DNA of 64,000 bases from Ariolimax columbianus (GCA_036924085.1 JAVGWX010000005.1:75984547-76048546); one strand, 5' to 3'; shown: positions 22,240 to 34,195, counted from the stretch's first letter. A program made the numbers and translations. Notes: generated by a model from the letters alone, not told the origin.

Positions 22240-22566
22240 AACAAGTCACACATACATATATCGGAAAACAGACATGCCTGATTGAATAACACGATTGCAG
22301 ACATACATATATGGAAAAACAGACATGCGTGGTTGAATAACACGATTGCAGACATACATATATCGAAAAACAGACATGCCTGATTGAATAACACGATTGC
22401 AGACATACATATATCGAAAAACAAACATGTCTGATTGAATAACACGATTGCAGATATACATATAACGAAAAACAGACATGCCTGATTGAATAACACGATT
22501 GCAGACATACATATATCGAAAAACAGACAAGCGTGGTTGAATAACACGATTGCAGACATACATATA
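22240..22566. repeat. 51-bp minisatellite array
   Basis: Six to seven units of 51 bp containing cgattgcagacatacatata and cagacatgcctgattgaata. The multiple-of-three period leaves two long shadow frames. Confidence 0.93.
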
Positions 22567-22579
22567 TGTGTATACAAAC

Positions 22580-22905
22580 ACATACTCTTCTTCAACGTTC
22601 GTTCCCAATCTCTGGCTGCCAAGCCCTGAAAAGAGCTCTGAAAGTAGCAACATGTAGTCCTGAAAACGGAACGCGTTGTAGTTTACAGCTTGACTGCGAT
22701 ATTTGCACTTTTTGGTCTGACTCATCGGACATCAGCAGGCATTTCTGAGTACCGGGTTAGCTTTTCTCTTCGATTGCTTCTCCTTAGCCAGCCTGCTCTG
22801 TTGCAGCCTGTTATCCAGGATCACCGCATAGAGGTGTGGAGGGGTCTTGGCAGCTCTAGTTTTCTTGCAGTCAGCTTTTGGTCGTAGACCATGCAGCACA
22901 TGCAA
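22580..22905 (-). mobile_element. SINE-A copy
   Basis: On the minus strand: head, ggtgatcctggataacaggc, a degenerate core (tgctgatgtccgatgagtc), then the gagattgggaacgaacg-type end and a short GAA tail (22588-22595). This copy is more diverged than those at 24.2 and 41.8 kb, and no clear target-site duplication is seen. Confidence 0.8.
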
Positions 22906-22911
22906 AAGAAG

Positions 22912-23265
22912 TTACTTAACTTAACTTAACTTGACCTAACCTAACTTAACTCAACTTGACCTAACCCAACTTAACTCAACTCGACCTAACCTAACTTAAC
23001 TCAACTCGACCTAACCTAACTTAACTTAACTCGACCTAACCTAACTTAACTCAACTCGACCTAACCTAACTTAACTTAACTCGACCTAACCTAACTTAAC
23101 TTAACTTGACCTAACCTAACTTAACTTAACTCGACCTAACCTAACTTAACTTAACTTGACCTAACCTAACTTAACTCAACTCGACCTAACCTAACTTAAC
23201 TCAACTCGACCTAACCTAATTTAACTCAACTTGACCTAACCTAACTTAACTCAACTCAGCTTAAC
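22912..23265. repeat. 25-bp array built from TTAAC/CTAAC pentamers
   Basis: About 14 units of five pentamers each (tcgacctaacctaacttaac plus tcaac). The pentamers drift between ttaac, ctaac, tcaac and tcgac with a regular order. It abuts the 3' end of a CR1/L2-like LINE, and a second copy of that LINE end (about 44855) also begins aacctaacttaacg. The array probably grew from the LINE's 3' tail. Confidence 0.9.
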
Positions 23266-23805
23266 GTTTTATAACTGGGTTAGAGAACTGCAGTTTTATA
23301 CAACCAGTTTCTTTTACATTCACTAGATCTGAAAATAAATATGCGCATCCAATCTATATTTGACTGCATTAATTGACCTTGCCTCCACTATATTCTGTGC
23401 AAATGCATTCCAAGCATTCACAACTCTCTGACTAACAAAACTGTTCCTGGTATCTAATCTGGACTTTCATTTAATTAATTTGCAGCTGTGCCCTCTTGTT
23501 CTTGTGGGCGGCTGTATTTTGAAGAATAACAACTCTTTTAATCTATCCCATCTCTTGATTTTATTATATCACCTAGAATTCTACTCTTATAATTCCGGAA
23601 TCCCACTATCAGTTTTGTCGCTTTTCTTTGTATCCTTCTCAGCATGTTTAAATCTCCTCTATGATAAGGACTCCACACCTGTACACAGTATTCAAATTTA
23701 GGTGTTACTAATGCTTTATACAGTTTCACTATCACTTCCTTGCACCCAAGTTTAATATATCTTTTTATCATACCTAACTTTGCATTTTCTTTTTTAACTG
23801 GTACT
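23266..23805 (-). mobile_element. CR1/L2-like LINE 3' end
   Basis: The minus-strand frame 23538-23771 reads KLYKALVTPKFEYCVQVWSP and LRRIQRKATKLI, the thumb-domain signature of CR1/L2-type reverse transcriptases. Downstream, another frame gives RVVNAWNAFAQNIVEA (about 23400), the usual C-terminal block of that group. Only the last ~500 bp are present. Confidence 0.82.
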
Positions 23806-24171
23806 TAGGCTTGCTCACTCACCTTACCTGTATGATCTATAATAGCCTCTAGGTATCGTTCTAACACTTAGCATGGCTCGAAAAACAACAACTAAACCTG
23901 CAGGCCGTCTGCTCACAACTCAGAACTGTATTACTGTTCTCCAGTATCAAATCAATTTGTGGGAGCAGGTCCTTAATTGACAAATCGCATAACTACGATG
24001 GTCAGCAGCATCAACCAGACAGGTGTACTTACCTCCTTCGCTGTAATCTATCAGCGAGCAGCACAGATTTCGCAATACGCGATTTGGTTCCTGTAAGGAT
24101 GGGCAGGTATTCAGGTTGAGATTAGAGGGTATATGATCAATTGTTTTTAGTAAGGAATAAGCATATAGTTA
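23806..24171. other. Stretch without recognisable gene
   Basis: No gene or clear repeat seen. Confidence 0.35.
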
Positions 24172-24538
24172 CAATTGGTGGTCTTCTTCTTCTTCTTCGT
24201 TCGTTCTCAATCTCCCACTACCAAACCCTGAAAGGGTAAGTAGCAGAATGTAGTCCAGAGAATGGAATGCGTTGTAGTTTACAGCTTGGCTGCGATATTT
24301 GCACCTTTCGGTCCAACACTCCGACTTCAGCAAGCATTTTGAGTACCGGGCTAGCATTCCCTCTTCGATCCCTTCTCCTTAGCCAGTCTGCCCTGCTGCA
24401 GCCTGTTATCCAGGATCACCGCGTGGAGATGTAGAAGGGTCTTGGCAGTTATAGTTCGCTGGCTCTGACGCTAGCAATCAGCTATGGGTCGCTGACCACT
24501 GCAGCTCATGTGCTGCTCAGCATCTTGATCCCAATTGG
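24172..24538 (-). mobile_element. SINE-A, near full length, with 7-bp target-site duplication
   Basis: The element occupies 24179-24531 on the minus strand: head with cagtggtcagcgacccatag, ggtgatcctggataacaggc, core gcttgctgaagtcggagtgt, end gggagattgagaacgaacg and a GAA tail. The word caattgg flanks it at 24172-24178 and 24532-24538. Confidence 0.88.
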
Positions 24539-24917
24539 CGTTCCTTCCTTGCAGGAAGCCGGAACAAAATTATGTATGTGTTTTTATAATGATGGTGTCT
24601 GTGCAGTGATGTAACTGTGTGATGTTGCTAACTCCATGCACAACCCTGTTCAATCGCGTGTACGATTCTTGTAGTATTTCGTGTCTCACCGGCTTGAGCT
24701 ATTGACACTTTTAGTAAAGTTACTGGGTTCAATCTCAAGTGTCAACATGCCACTACGTTTACCCAGATGTAAAGGACTCAACTGGTCACGCAATTATGTC
24801 ATTGGCCGTGACTTTTAGAAGTCTTCGTTAGCATCTCATCTCCAAGGTCTGTATTATCCGCTACAGGCCAGCTGCAACTGTTTGTGTCTTAAAACCATAG
24901 AGGAATATTGACTGGAC
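24539..24917. other. Stretch without recognisable gene
   Basis: No gene or repeat recognised. Confidence 0.35.
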
Positions 24918-25573
24918 GAATATACGCATTACCTGTTTCCAGATGCACTGGCCGTAGTTACAGCACTAAAAAGCCAGAAAAATACTGAAATTAATGATTT
25001 AAGAGCAGTACTCTGTCAATTATGCCAGCAGTCCGCACCAAAAAGAGTAGTGGTATAGTGGGTTCCATCCCACTGTAACATCAAAGGCAACGAAGAGGCA
25101 GACAGACTGGCAAAAGAAGGTGCAATACTAGCACAACCAGATTCTAGTGTGACCTACGAAGAGTCCAAAAGGCTTATTAGGGTCAGATACATGGCCAAAT
25201 GGGAAACAGAACATACTGGCTACACAAAAAACGATGCCAATTACCAGTTGAACAGAAAAGAGCAGGTCGTGGTCTTCAGACTCCGCACGGGCCACAACAG
25301 ACTGAGGTACCACCTATTCAATAAACTGAAGATAGGTGGCACTGACGAATGCACTTGTTTGTACAGGGAAAATGACCGCTGAACATCTGCTGCAAAACTG
25401 CCCAACATACGAGGACCAGAGAAAGCACATGGGGTCATCACCAGTGGCAACATTAGACAAGCTCTATGGCAGTGTCGACAGCCTCAGGTTGACAACTTCT
25501 TTTTTCAAACAAATACAGATTGACGTCTGACAGAGTACGAAGAAGAAGAAGAAGAAGAAGAATATACGTATTA
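24918..25573 (+). mobile_element. 5'-truncated LINE copy with 14-bp target-site duplication
   Basis: Same LINE as at 1790-4945, from inside RNase H (just before the DALAV block, 24932) to a GAA tail ending at 25559. The flanks read gaatatacgcatta (24918-24931) and gaatatacgtatta (25560-25573), a target-site duplication with one mismatch. The frame is broken: a stop near 25056 (TAG after VVV) and a frame change at the knuckle (25355-25370). This copy is therefore older than the one at 32381-33708. Confidence 0.9.
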
Positions 25574-25599
25574 ATCAGATCTTCATGCATATGGCTAAC

Positions 25600-25850
25600 C
25601 GTTTATCTTGTCAGATTTTGTTAAGCTGTGCAACCGCCGCTAATTACTGTGCTATTCTGACCAACACCTCACATTTTAATCCTTCATCACTGACAGTTGA
25701 TCCCACATATTTAAAACGGTCGACCACTTCGAGTTCCTGGTCATTAGCTTTTACCCCACTGTTGAAGCCCGAGGCGTTGTTGTTCATTAGCGTTGTCTTT
25801 TCCATATTCTTTCAATATTCAACCAGCTGGGTTTATGAGGGAACTAGATG
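25600..25850 (-). mobile_element. LINE RT fragment (RTE-like)
   Basis: On the minus strand I read ELEVVDRFKYVGSTVSDEG followed by EVLVRIAQ, the conserved F-KYLGS block after the RT palm in RTE-like and related LINEs. No other part of the RT is attached. Confidence 0.6.
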
Positions 25851-26885
25851 CAATTATCTGAGTGCTAACGATGAAAAGCAGGAGGAAGAAGAAGAAAAGG
25901 AAGATGAAGATAGAGGAAGAAGAAGAAGCGCAAGGAAAAAAATGAGGAAGAAGGAGATATAGATATCCAAAAAGTTAGTTTTTTTTAAAGCGAGATGAGC
26001 TTTCATTGCATTTGTAAACTGATGGAATTTAACAGAAATGAAATCGAACACAAAAATAGATTTCTCGTTTTGAAATGTAAAGCACTTTCTGTTGTTTTAC
26101 ACTGTGGTTAAGTTATGTTAAACAGTCTATAACCTGTAGGTTCCTATAATTTAAATTTAAAATAATGTATTAACAGCAGATAAAACTATGTTAGTGCTTG
26201 TATTGTATTTATCTCGTATCAGTACCTGCAAAGAGACTGAACATGTAGGTCAAGGTATGCAAACTACATTTGGTAAGTGGAGTTTGTATTCTATTTTTAG
26301 TGACCAATGATTTGCTCGCCTTTAACAAAAATGGTCTCCATTGACTATTATTATATATAATCACGTTGTCTAGTTCTTCTCTATAGTCTTCGATACACTT
26401 TTGCGACCATACACTGCCTGCATTCTGCGATTAATGTCAACTGGTCGACAACCTTCAGGTATTAGAAACCAAATCACCACTTGCTGATCAACTCTGGACC
26501 GACTCCGTATCACACCCGCCATGTTTTCAACGTTCTGCTGAAAAAATTATGAGTCGGAGGATAATGGAATTTTGCAAACTTCACGGTTGGCTATTCGTGA
26601 GGTCATCATGCGCATCGTACGTATGTTCACTTGCTGCAGTTCGGTCCAGTTTCATTTGAACATGCCTCATATATATATATGCGTCTATTGATAAGTGATA
26701 GTTGCAACTCACTGTTACGCGTGGGTTTGATTTGAATAGGTCTAGTTTCAAATTGATTTACTCAATTAACAATTTTAAAAATTCGATTTTGGAAAAAATT
26801 GTTACGGAAAGATATTGAAAATGTCACAGGCAGGTAGGTACAAGGTAAACAGCCATTTTGCAATAACTGCATATTACAATAGAAA
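25851..26885. other. Stretch without recognisable gene
   Basis: A purine-rich tract (25878-25960, rich in gaagaagaag) is followed by AT-rich sequence with no domain-bearing frame. I see nothing else. Confidence 0.4.
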
Positions 26886-27265
26886 GAAAAAAATCTTAGA
26901 TACTTTGGTCATGTCAAGAGACATAAACAAACAATTCAATCAAGCACTGACCATTTTCTGACAAAACTACTGGAATGAGACAGGGTTGGGACCCGCACAT
27001 AGTTGACTGTTTTGTCAGAGAGCGGGTCACTTAGACTTATGAAGAAGAGACATAGAGGCCTGGTGAGCCTAATTAAAGAGCACATGGATAATTAAAAAAG
27101 GAAAAGAAGTCAACTACAACGAAGATGGCATCAGGACATTATTAATGTCTGCGGATGTCGTTGCATGATGCTGCCCGACTCGTCCTATACCGAGAAACAT
27201 GCAGAGCTGCTAAAGTCACAGAAACTTTGTTCTGGACAGAATATGTCACGCGATGATGATTTAAC
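26886..27265 (+). mobile_element. Degraded LINE 3' end
   Basis: Broken frames contain YFGHVKRH (about 26910) and LHDAARLVLYRETCRAA (about 27160). In LINE proteins these blocks follow the RT domain. Several frame changes are needed. Confidence 0.45.
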
Positions 27266-27479
27266 ATTACCTGTCATACATCCTGACCATTCTCCACTCC
27301 TTCTTGTACGCTGAAATAACGTAAAAGTTTAAATAAATGTTTGCTGTAATATGAACTGATAACAATAATATTATCTAACATGCAAACATACGATAATGCC
27401 CATGTGGATATACGATCAATGAAAAACTTGTTGACAGTTTCTAATGAACACACTTATTAAGTGATTGTGAATAGATAGA

Positions 27480-28295
27480 AGGAAGTATAATGAATACAAT
27501 GATGGATGGATTGGAGAATGGATGCATGAAAGAACGGATAGGTGGAATAATGGATAAATGGAAAATTAGATTAATGGAAGAATGTGTAGGCAATAAAATG
27601 AGAATTATATATAAATGGAAGAATGGATAAATGGATATAGGTGGAAAAATGTGTAGATGGAATAAATAATACGTGAAAAAAATGTATTGATGGAAAAACA
27701 ATTATAGGTGGAATAGTGTATAGATGGAAGAATTTATAGGTGGAATAGTGTATTGATGGAAGACATTATAGATGGAATAGTGTATTGATGGAAGAAATCA
27801 TAGGTGTAATGGTGCATAGATGGAAAAGTGGATTAAATGGAATAATGTGTAGGTAGAAGAATGGAAATATGGAATAATCTACAAATATTAACAATTCTAA
27901 GTGAAACAATGTGCAGATGAAGAAATGTATAGAAGGAGGAATGGATAGATTTTTAAAAATGTGTAGATGGAAGAATGGTTAAATGGAAAAATGTGTAGAT
28001 GGAAGAATGGATAAATGGAAAAATATATAGATGGAAAAATTGATAAATGGAAAAATGTGTAGTTTGAAGAATGGATAAATGGAACAAGGTGTAGACGGAG
28101 GAAGGGATAAATGGAACAATGTGAAGATGGAGGAAGGGATAAATGGAACAAGGTGTAGATGGAGGAAGGGATAAATGGAACAAGGTGTAGATGGAGGAAG
28201 GGATAAATGGAACAATGTGTAGATGGAGGAAGGGATAAATGGAACAAGGTGTAGATGGAGGAAGGGATAAATGGAACAATGCATAGTTGGAAGAA
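27480..28295. repeat. 32-bp minisatellite, homogenised at its right end
   Basis: Units contain tagatggaggaagggataaa and tggaacaatg. The right half (28075-28290) is nearly uniform; the left half (27480-28000) keeps only the pattern tagatggaagaatg with variable spacing. On the minus strand the array stays open in three frames. Confidence 0.9.
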
Positions 28296-28529
28296 TGTAT
28301 GCGATGCTCTTATACCAACCTTGTTATAAATGAGAGATGTATGTTGTAGAATCCCATAAATGACGCATAACTCTCTACAACCAATCCATGTTCTGTGTTC
28401 AGAAAATATTACACGTATAAAGATTCATGAATAACCAATATGTGTTGGTGTTGTTGCTCTAGTGACGCGTACTCGAGGTAGACACTCTTAGAAATGTTGT
28501 TTGGTGGTGGGTAACAGGGACTCTCATCA

Positions 28530-28740
28530 CATCCCGAGGTTTATTTGAGAAGGTGGACCAGGGTCCTCATTGCTGTAGTACAATTAGTGGTTCCTCCTCA
28601 AGCTTACCACCATGGGAGACATAGTACCAATTTTCACATCGCTAGCAAGACTGTCATGAAACAGCCTGTTTTAAGGGAGAAGTGCGTTGAATTGAGGCGA
28701 GTTCTTGATCAGTATGTTTCACCTGATCCTGACTAACGTA
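28530..28740 (+). repeat. Dispersed repeat R3, copy 1
   Basis: Member of an uncharacterised dispersed family (other copies at about 38085, 40740 and 53840). Shared words include tcacatcccg, gaccagggtcctc, accaccatgggag and aacagcctgtttt. It runs straight into the 38-bp array that follows. Confidence 0.6.
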
Positions 28741-29195
28741 GTCTGATCAATATGTTTCACCAGACCCAGACTAACGTAGCCTATCAATATGTTTCACCTG
28801 GCCCCGACTCATTTAGTCTGGTCAGTATGTTTCACCTGGCCCTGACTAACGTAGTATGATCAATATGTTTCATCTGACCCTGACTAACGTATTCTGATAA
28901 ATATGTTTCATCTGCCCCGGCTAACGTAGTCTGGTCAGGATCCATCCCTTGAACTTGACTAACAAAGCCTGATCAGTTTATTTTGCATGCCCCTGACTAA
29001 CTTAGCCTCATAAGTTTGTTTTGCATGCCCCTGACTAACTTAGCCTCATCAGTTTGTTTTGCATGCCCCTGACTAACTTAGCCTAATTAGTTTGTTTTGC
29101 ATGCCCCTGACTAACTTAGCCTAATTAGTTTGTTTTGCATGCTCCTGACTAACTTAGCCTAATTAGTTTGTTTTGCATAACCCTAACCAACAACG
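28709..29195. repeat. 38-bp satellite grown from the R3 3' end
   Basis: Units begin as gatcagtatgtttcacctga plus ccctgactaacgtagtct and shift rightward to agtttgttttgcatgcccct plus gactaacttagcc. The left version uses the same word as the R3 element and as the array at 281-1275. Confidence 0.85.
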
Positions 29196-29635
29196 ATCAT
29201 CATACTGTGAGTTACTCTGACTAAACAGTCTTATCAGTATGTGCTGCATGACAGGACATTAGTCTTTTCTCCACAACCAATATGTACAGTACTAATGAAA
29301 CCTATATCTGTCCTGGAAAACATGTAGACTATTATAAATGTGCGTCGTACCTGGCGACCAATTAGAAAGTACCTGTTTGCAGCTCTCATGACGTTACTGA
29401 ACAACGGAAGTGGACGATTTGGAAGGCCTACAGATATTTGGCCTAAAATCCTTCAGATAGAGGCCAAGAACAGCTTGTGGTTCAGTGGCGGTTGAAGATA
29501 ATATCAACAAATTGATATAGACAAAGAGCATAAGGATTACGTCTAGCTCCTGGCGCGTCTTACTGGAGAAGAATGAGCTTAGCCACAGCGCCCACCCCCC
29601 GCCCTTTAACATCTGTCTCCCACCAAATATATCAT
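29196..29635. other. Stretch without recognisable gene
   Basis: One last degenerate satellite word (atcagtatgtgctgcatgac, 29231) and otherwise nothing recognisable. Confidence 0.35.
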
Positions 29636-29822
29636 ACTGCATGCCTTGTGCTATATGCCTTGTGCTGTATGCCTTGTGCTGTATGCCTTGTGCTGTATTG
29701 CCTTGTGCTGTATGCATTGTCCTGCATGCCTTGTGCTGTATGCCTTGTACTGCATACCTTGTGCTGTATGCCTTGTGCTGCATGCCTTGTGCTGCATGCC
29801 TTGTGCTACATGCATTATGCAT
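29636..29822. repeat. 14-bp minisatellite
   Basis: About 13 units of atgccttgtgctgt with a few substitutions. It keeps all three frames of both strands open, giving cysteine-rich shadow frames that I do not treat as genes. Confidence 0.92.
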
Positions 29823-30041
29823 GTTGTGAATGGCAACCTAGTTGTGTACAACAAATGCGTACGGAAACACTCAACCCTCAAAGCAAAAACATACATTGTA
29901 CATTAGGCGCACTTCCTGGGAGGAGCCTCAAACGCGATGGACATATGCTTCACAAGACAAAGAATATAAAAGAACTAAAAACAGGAATATGTCAGAAAGC
30001 TCCCAGGCACAAGAAAAACATCTATCCACAAGTCTAATGGA

Positions 30042-30642
30042 GACGTGGTTCCTTTTCGGCCTTTCCTATCTGATAGGTTCATGTCATTCTTCGATCCAGG
30101 GTAATTGTCAAGTGTGTTGTTCTCTGATGGGTGTGCACGTTGTTATTTGTTTTTAGTGTCGTTGTGTGTTTCTTGTCAAATAAACTGAAAACTATGTCTA
30201 TGGTTTCTTCTCGATAATTGTCAGCAACCATAATTGTTTCCATTTCTTTAGTTTTACCAGTACTTCTTGCATTCTGTTGTTTGCAACTGCTATAGATGGT
30301 TCTCTTGTCCACAGTGCCAAGTCGTCCGCGTACATTACAGCATGTACTGCAGTTTGGATGTCTTCCGTCATGTCATTTATGAATATCAGGAATAGCCTAA
30401 GAAACAATACTCCATCTTGTAGGACCGGTTGTTCTAATGGGATCTTCCTTCTTCCATTACCCATGTAGCTGGATACTTGCAGTTCTGTTCTACAGGAAAT
30501 GGCCTTTCCAGTTATACAGGCTGCCTCTTATTCCCGTTTTAGGAGCTAGATCCCTATTTAGAGACCCTGTCTTATTATTTGTTCATGTCTATCTACACCG
30601 CTAGCCTGTGCTTATTTTCCTCAAAGGCATCTTCCATCTCTT
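30042..30642 (-). mobile_element. LINE RT fragment, left arm of an inverted duplication
   Basis: The minus strand carries YADDLALW and LDRRMT (RT motif C and the following block) of a LINE related to the RNase H LINE. It is nearly identical in reverse orientation to 35540-36140; a 77-residue frame (30079-30312) is the same in both. The motif A region is interrupted in the same way in both copies. It lacks the LINE 3' end. Confidence 0.85.
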
Positions 30643-30894
30643 AGGATATGGAGACGTAACGTGCATAACATGTACTGGACAGAAAGCTGACAACTAGAAA
30701 GACTGAATGAACTAAAGTGCTACGTTCTTTTACATAGTCAGTTTGCGATTACCAGGCAGAACATTCTTCAGTCTAATTTTAGCTTGTGCACAGTATGATG
30801 CACACGTTTTCTTCTTTCATCACCACAACCCCCACCCCTTAAATGTGGGCCCTCCGAGTCCACAGGAGTTTGACAGGATACGTTCATGTACTGT

Positions 30895-31170
30895 CTCTTA
30901 TTTTTTTCTTCTTCCTTATCATCTTCAAATTATTATTCTTGTTAACACTTTTCTTTATTTTTCCGAGACTTTATCTTTTTCCTCTATTTCTTCTTCATCT
31001 TCTTCTCCTTTTTCGTCATCTTATTTTCCTTCGTCTACTTCTTCTCCCTCTATTTCATCTTTTTCAATTATTACTTCTTTGTTTTCTTCTTAGTTTCTTT
31101 TCTACTTTGTTTTCTAAATGTTGTTTATCTTTATCCCCTTTACTACCTTCTCCTTTATTCCTTTATGAGT
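30895..31170. repeat. CT/TTC-rich low-complexity tract
   Basis: Pyrimidine-rich sequence (ttcttcatcttcttctcctt) with no clear unit. Open frames here come from composition. Confidence 0.75.
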
Positions 31171-31790
31171 GTATTATATCTGGGGAACTATGTCTAGATC
31201 TTCCATAATAATAATCCACATGGCTAGAGTACACGCCTCTCGGATACCTATGACTTATGTGAATGGTAATATGTACAAACTGATAGTATACATTTTAAAT
31301 TCTATACTTACATGGAAAGGGCGAAGGATAAACCAAGAGTGCACAGTTGGAACTGAACTAAGTACAATCTCTGTTGATCTTGGATTCCAGATTCATCTTC
31401 TCGCGTGGGTACCTTTTCGTCAAGGCCGCCTGTAATATCGTCTGTAAAGTAGAGCCAGTCCGTGAGGTTCTCGAGCAGTTGTGACATGTCGACGTAGTTG
31501 GTCACTGGTTAGAAGTCATCGCAAAAACCTGCAATAGTTGAAGGTCGTGTCAGAATTGAGATCATTTATGATTTCAGATTACGTTCAAAATATATTTACT
31601 CTGAAAATAGGAGTACGTCAAACAAGTTCAACATAAATTTCTGCAGAAAGCTCAGACAAGATAGACTGAAAAAAGTGTTGGCAAGTCCGAGGAGCGTCTT
31701 CCAAAGCAGCTGATATTCGGTGAGGTTTGAACATGCAGACGCTCATCTATGGAATAGAAGAAGCGATAGAGACAGCTTAAAAATGTGTTC
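31171..31790. other. Stretch without recognisable gene
   Basis: No gene or repeat recognised. Confidence 0.35.
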
Positions 31791-31977
31791 GGAAAGCTGC
31801 AACATTGTTTTCACTTCCTGTGAGATGCTTACACCGGACCGTTCACTTGTCGTGCTAACATCACACAAGGTGCCTGGATAGGAAAGCTGCAACATTGTTT
31901 TCCCTTCATGTGAGATGCTTACACCGGACCGTTCACTTGTCGTGCTAACATCACACAAGGTGCCCGGATAGGAAAGC
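31791..31977. repeat. Exact-period 90-bp tandem duplication
   Basis: Two 90-bp copies (31791-31880 and 31881-31970) start ggaaagctgcaacattg and end ggtgcctggata, with only a few mismatches; a third copy begins (ggaaagc) at 31971. The high identity indicates a recent event. Confidence 0.92.
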
Positions 31978-32366
31978 AAAACGTCAACGCTGAGACAGAG
32001 AAAGCTAATTGCTAAGAAGAACAAAACGCACATCGACTCAACAGACGACTCCTCGCGTGCACTACGTGCGACAGTCTGCCGCGCCAGAATTAGACTTTAT
32101 AGTTATGTTAAACCACATCACGCAGCACAAGTCTGATGATGTTGCTTCCGTAGCTTGCGATGGGCAACTATTATTGTTATTATTAGTATTATTATTATTA
32201 ATACGATCATACATGACGTAATATCAAATTAAATGTTAAATAGAACAGACAACTTAACGTATGATCTAGCAGAAGCAAACCTTCTTACTGCCCGGATGAG
32301 GCAGTTCTGCTAGGTAAATGTAGTCAAGAAGTATAGGAATTTGACATCTGGTCAGGAACATAACTC

Positions 32367-33722
32367 CATAGAATGGATTGTCTTCTTCTTCTTCTTCGTA
32401 CGCAGTCAGACGGTAACCATTATTTTTTCGAAAAAAGCGGCGGTCATCCTGAGGCTGTCGACACTGCCATAGAGCTTCTCTTGTGGTTCCACTGGTGATG
32501 GCCACATCTGCTCTCTCTGATCCTCGTTTGTCGGGCAGTTCTGCAGCAGATGCTCAGCGGTCATTTTCTCGGTGCCACACGGGCATTCGTCGGTACCACC
32601 TATCTTCAATTTGTTGAATAGGTGGTACCTCAGTCTATTGTGGCCAGTGCGAAGTCTGAAGACAACGACCTGCTCTCTTCTGTTCAACTGGTAATAGGCA
32701 TCGTTTTTGATGTAGCCGGTATGTTCAGTTTCCCATTTGGTCATGTATCTGGCTTTAATAAGCCGTTTTGACTCTTCGTACGTCATACTAGTATCTGTTT
32801 GTGGTAGTCTTGCACCTTCTTTTGCCAGTCTGTCTGCCTCCTCGTTGCCTTGGATGTTGCAGTGTGATGGGACCCACTGTACCACTACCCTTTTTGGTGA
32901 GGACTGCTGGCATAGTTGACAGAGTGCTGCTCTTAAGTCATTAAGCTCAGTGTTTTTCTGGCTTTTTAGTGCTGTGAATACGGCCAGAGCATCTGTAAGC
33001 AGGACTATATGGCTTTCATTTTCTTTATGTGTCACCATTTTATCCACTGCCGCCCTCAGTGCCTCTGCCTCCGCTCTGAAATTGCTTGTGTACTTACCAG
33101 TAGCGAATGGCAGTGTTATTTTTATGCCATTTGGTAGGTTCAGGAATGCTCCTGCCCCTCCGTTCTGTGTAGTGTCTGTTACAGAACCGTCGGAGTATGC
33201 ATGGGTCCAGTCCATGCTTGGATAGTTTTTCGATATAAAGCTTAGGGTAGTATCTCTCCTTTCTTTTTCAGTCTGGCAGTTTTTGTTTCCAATACCTGGT
33301 ATATTTTCTACCACCTCTGGAAATATATGCTGCCTCCAAGTAGGTTTTCGTACAGTAGGGATGGGTTTTGGTGTTAGTGCATTTATGGGATCTTCGTGCA
33401 TCTTTGCTTTGGCTATTTCTGCAAAGTTTCTCAGCTTTAGTTTCCCAGTTCCCAAATTGTTTAGTCTCTGGTGCATTGGGTGGTCAGTCAGTCTTCGTAC
33501 TTTCTCTGACTGCAGCTGGGCTGTGCAGTCTCTTCTATCGGTCATGGGTTGCAGCTTTGAAATCTTTTCAAGTTCTACAATTGGCGTTGACTTCATGCCT
33601 CCTGTTATAACTCTCATAGCTTGGTTTTGAAGTTTGTTAACTTTATCGAAGTTCGCCTTTGCTGCTGTTGTCCATGCCGAAATACCATACTCGAGAACTG
33701 GTCTCACTCATAGAATGGATTG
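32367..33722 (-). mobile_element. Young 5'-truncated LINE with perfect 14-bp target-site duplication
   Basis: The insert occupies 32381-33708 on the minus strand and ends in a GAA tail (plus-strand tcttcttcttcttcttc at 32381-32397). The flanking word catagaatggattg is perfect on both sides (32367-32380 and 33709-33722). The 5' end is truncated inside the RT thumb. It is the best-preserved LINE copy in the window. Confidence 0.95.
32406..33708 (-). CDS. Intact 3' ORF of the truncated LINE: RT thumb, RNase H, Cys-His knuckle
   Basis: The frame is uninterrupted for 433 residues from the insertion junction to its stop. Residues 1-60 are the end of the RT (RPVLEYG, then NQAMRVITGG). RNase H follows with all four carboxylates in place: D173 (YSDGS), E213 (RAEAEAL), D239 (LLTDAL) and D292 (NEEADRLAK). 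The knuckle CPCG...H...C covers residues 375-391. The RT palm is missing, so the fragment cannot retrotranspose. The first codon is GTG at the junction and there is no evidence of a promoter, so expression is doubtful. Its intactness compared with the broken copies at 1.8 and 24.9 kb shows a recent insertion. Confidence 0.8.
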
Positions 33723-33984
33723 GATATTAACAATGACAAAAACAAAATTATTATGATTATCAAAGGAGACAGGATGCTTGCACAACCAATAAGCATAAAT
33801 GATCAAACACTAAAATTGGTCTATAGATTCTTCTATCTTGGAACTATAATAACAAGAGAAAGATGATGCGGAATCGAAAACAAGAAGAGAATAGGAATGG
33901 TCAAATATATTTTTATCAGCATGAGTTATGCATTGCCACCCAAACAAGGAACTGCAACACTAAATGGCAAAATTCATATATGGG

Positions 33985-34195
33985 CATCGTATGTGATCCG
34001 GATGTGGAGCTGTGCACGATCAGCAGTGGTTATCGACCCATAGCTGACTGCTAGCGTCAGGGTCAGCGACCCATTGCTGACTGCTAGCGTCAGGGTCGGC
34101 GCCCAAAGCTGACTGCTAGCGTCAGTGTCAGCGACCCATAGCTGACTGCTAGCGTCAGGGTCCTCGGCCCATAGCTGACTGCTAGCGTGTCGAAC
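33985..34195 (+). repeat. SINE-A head amplified as a 33-bp tandem repeat
   Basis: Five units of about 33 bp repeat the SINE-A head words gcgacccatagctgactgct and agcgtcagggtca. The first unit follows ggagctgtgcacgatcagca, a normal SINE-A 5' end. No core or tail follows. Confidence 0.85.

Noticed and set aside
22912..23265. Telomere repeats (CCTAA-like)
   Set aside because: The pentamers are mixed in a fixed 25-bp order, are internal and attached to a LINE 3' end.
29573..30037. Cysteine-rich 154-codon frame
   Set aside because: It arises from the 14-bp satellite atgccttgtgctgt.
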